Translations under genes and position numbers: made by a program | DNA from: Streptomyces sp. NBC_00078 | Lineage (GTDB): Bacteria > Actinomycetota > Actinomycetes > Streptomycetales > Streptomycetaceae | NCBI RefSeq assembly: GCF_026343335.1 | Contig: NZ_JAPELX010000001.1 | Span: 8,308,001-8,372,000 of the forward strand | Reading direction: 5' to 3' | DNA: 64,000 nt | Shown: piece after piece, positions 63,016 to 64,000 of the stretch | Layout of the letters: the number at the start of each line of letters is the position of its first letter | How positions within the stretch are numbered: the stretch's first letter is position 1 | The notes under the pieces: model-generated | What the model saw: only the letters and a program-made list of their open reading frames with translations | Told to the model about the DNA's origin: nothing | Databases searched by the model: none

Positions 63016-64000
63016 TCATATGGGGAAGGTTCGGTCCGTGGGGCTCGTCCGGTCGACGGGTGCCTTCTGGCCGGTGGGTCTCGGTCGGTCGGTTGATGCC
63101 GGAAGGTCTGCCGGCGCCGGCAGGTCGGTCGGCCGCGGGCGCGTGGCCGCCGTGCCTCCTGCCAGCAGTACGTCGGCGATACGGTCGCTCGCGCGGCCGT
63201 CCCACAACTCGGGCCGGCGCGGCGCGGGCGGAGCGTCCAGCACCTGGTTCACGACGGCCACGATGCGCTCCGGGTCCCGGCCAGCCAGCACGTTGGTGCC
63301 CTGCTCGACGGTGATGGGGCGCTCGGTGTTGTCGCGCAGGGTCACGCAGGGCACGCCCAGCGCGGTGGTCTCCTCCTGCACACCGCCGGAGTCGGTGAGG
63401 ACCACGCGCGCGGCGTCCTGAAGGGCGATGAAGTCCAAGTACCCTGCGGGCTCCACGAGTTGAATGCCTCCCGGGACTCCGATGGCGGCCAGCTTCCCGG
63501 CCGCCCGCGGGTGCACGGGCAGCACGAGCGGGCAGCTCCCGGCGATCTCGCCGAGCGCCTTCAGGAGTCCGGCGAGGACCTCGGGGTCGTCGACGTTGGC
63601 GGGCCGGTGCAGGGTGACCAGCCCGAACTCGCCCTTGGACAGCCCGTATCGGCCAAGGACGTTCGAGGCGCGGGCCCGTTCCAGGTTGGCCAGCAGCGTG
63701 TCGATCATGACGTTGCCGACGAGGTGGACCTGGTCCTCCCGGTAGCCCTCCGCGCGCAGGTTGTCCACGGCGTCGGGGGAGGGGGCCAGCAGGTAGTCGG
63801 CGACACGGTCGGTGGCGACGCGGTTGATCTCCTCAGGCATGCCCCAGTCGCGGCTGCGCAGGCCGGCCTCGACATGGGCGAGCAGCGGTCCGGCCTTGGC
63901 GGTGACCAGGGCGCAGGCCAGCGTGGAGTTGATGTCACCGACCACGACCACGATGTCCGGCGACAACTCCTGAAGGAGCGGCTCGAACGCGGTCATCACC
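63016..64000 (-). CDS. wecB: UDP-GlcNAc 2-epimerase (non-hydrolysing), partial
   Basis: The C-terminal 327 residues of a WecB/WbpI-type 2-epimerase; about 70-80 N-terminal residues lie beyond the window. Motifs: DIVVVVGDINSTLACALVTAK, HVEAGLRS (catalytic acid), PEEINRVATDRV, TLHRPANVD and DSGGVQEETTALGVP in parts. It would supply UDP-ManNAc or a 2-epimerised diacetamido sugar. A low-complexity Pro/Thr/Arg tail of about 40 residues (PRPTDLPAPADLPASTDRP) is unusual for the family. Confidence 0.9.
   Translation of the reverse strand, partial: VMTAFEPLLQELSPDIVVVVGDINSTLACALVTAKAGPLLAHVEAGLRSRDWGMPEEINRVATDRVADYLLAPSPDAVDNLRAEGYREDQVHLVGNVMIDTLLANLERARASNVLGRYGLSKGEFGLVTLHRPANVDDPEVLAGLLKALGEIAGSCPLVLPVHPRAAGKLAAIGVPGGIQLVEPAGYLDFIALQDAARVVLTDSGGVQEETTALGVPCVTLRDNTERPITVEQGTNVLAGRDPERIVAVVNQVLDAPPAPRRPELWDGRASDRIADVLLAGGTAATRPRPTDLPAPADLPASTDRPRPTGQKAPVDRTSPTDRTFPI

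Overview
The window is high-GC actinomycete DNA and almost certainly chromosomal Streptomyces. Support comes from strong third-position GC, GTG/TTG starts, leaderless TAGCGT-type promoters, an ECF42 sigma factor with its DGPF partner, an ergothioneine operon, a Tat-type GH11 xylanase and a probable DasR site. From memory, the first and middle blocks (PAS-GGDEF-EAL gene, succinate dehydrogenase, ornithine-lipid genes, egtABCD) resemble the S. coelicolor SCO0910-SCO0928 neighbourhood. That synteny was not checked.

Layout. 0-8.4 kb is conserved metabolism: a c-di-GMP phosphodiesterase/cyclase (rmdA-like), a LysR regulator divergent from sdhCAB, and olsB-olsA for ornithine lipids. 8.4-15 kb is a scarred region. 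It holds a decayed MBL-fold gene, an IS110-family element with a long structured left end (candidate bridge RNA), a stand-alone alanyl-tRNA synthetase catalytic domain, a P-loop kinase, and a chimeric wreck in which a frameshifted Ser/Thr kinase is joined to the 3' part of a UvrA-like gene. 15-29.6 kb is a mosaic of small units: TetR with a flavin monooxygenase, DUF1801, YCII-ECF42, an LLM oxidoreductase, a macrolide-type glycosyltransferase, dodecin, a sugar-binding lipoprotein with a likely DasR site, a translationally coupled xylanase/deacetylase pair, a membrane Ser/Thr kinase and an esterase. 29.7-34.2 kb is egtABCD, with a 4-base overlap at every junction. 34.4-43.5 kb carries a frameshifted PARG-like gene, an antitoxin-like/PemK-like/cupin series, a flotillin with an OB-fold partner, an amidase, and a GT2-MFS-propeller operon.

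43.5-64 kb is a large Wzx/Wzy-type surface polysaccharide locus. It contains a priming polyprenyl-phosphate sugar transferase, an NDP-sugar tailoring set (Gfo/Idh oxidoreductase, SDR epimerase, two DegT-type aminotransferases, NeuD/PglD-type acetyltransferase, WecB-type 2-epimerase), three further GT2 glycosyltransferases, a Wzx flippase, two Wzz-like proteins and a Wzz-Wzy fusion. It also encodes a 1200-residue secreted protein with a dimethylformamidase-like domain and two DUF4082 domains, and a beta-helix lipoprotein. The structured leader before the first gene and a ten-G tract before one wzz-like gene suggest control after transcription starts. I regard this locus as the most likely undescribed system here: an acetamido-sugar exopolysaccharide with its own secreted processing or anchoring proteins.
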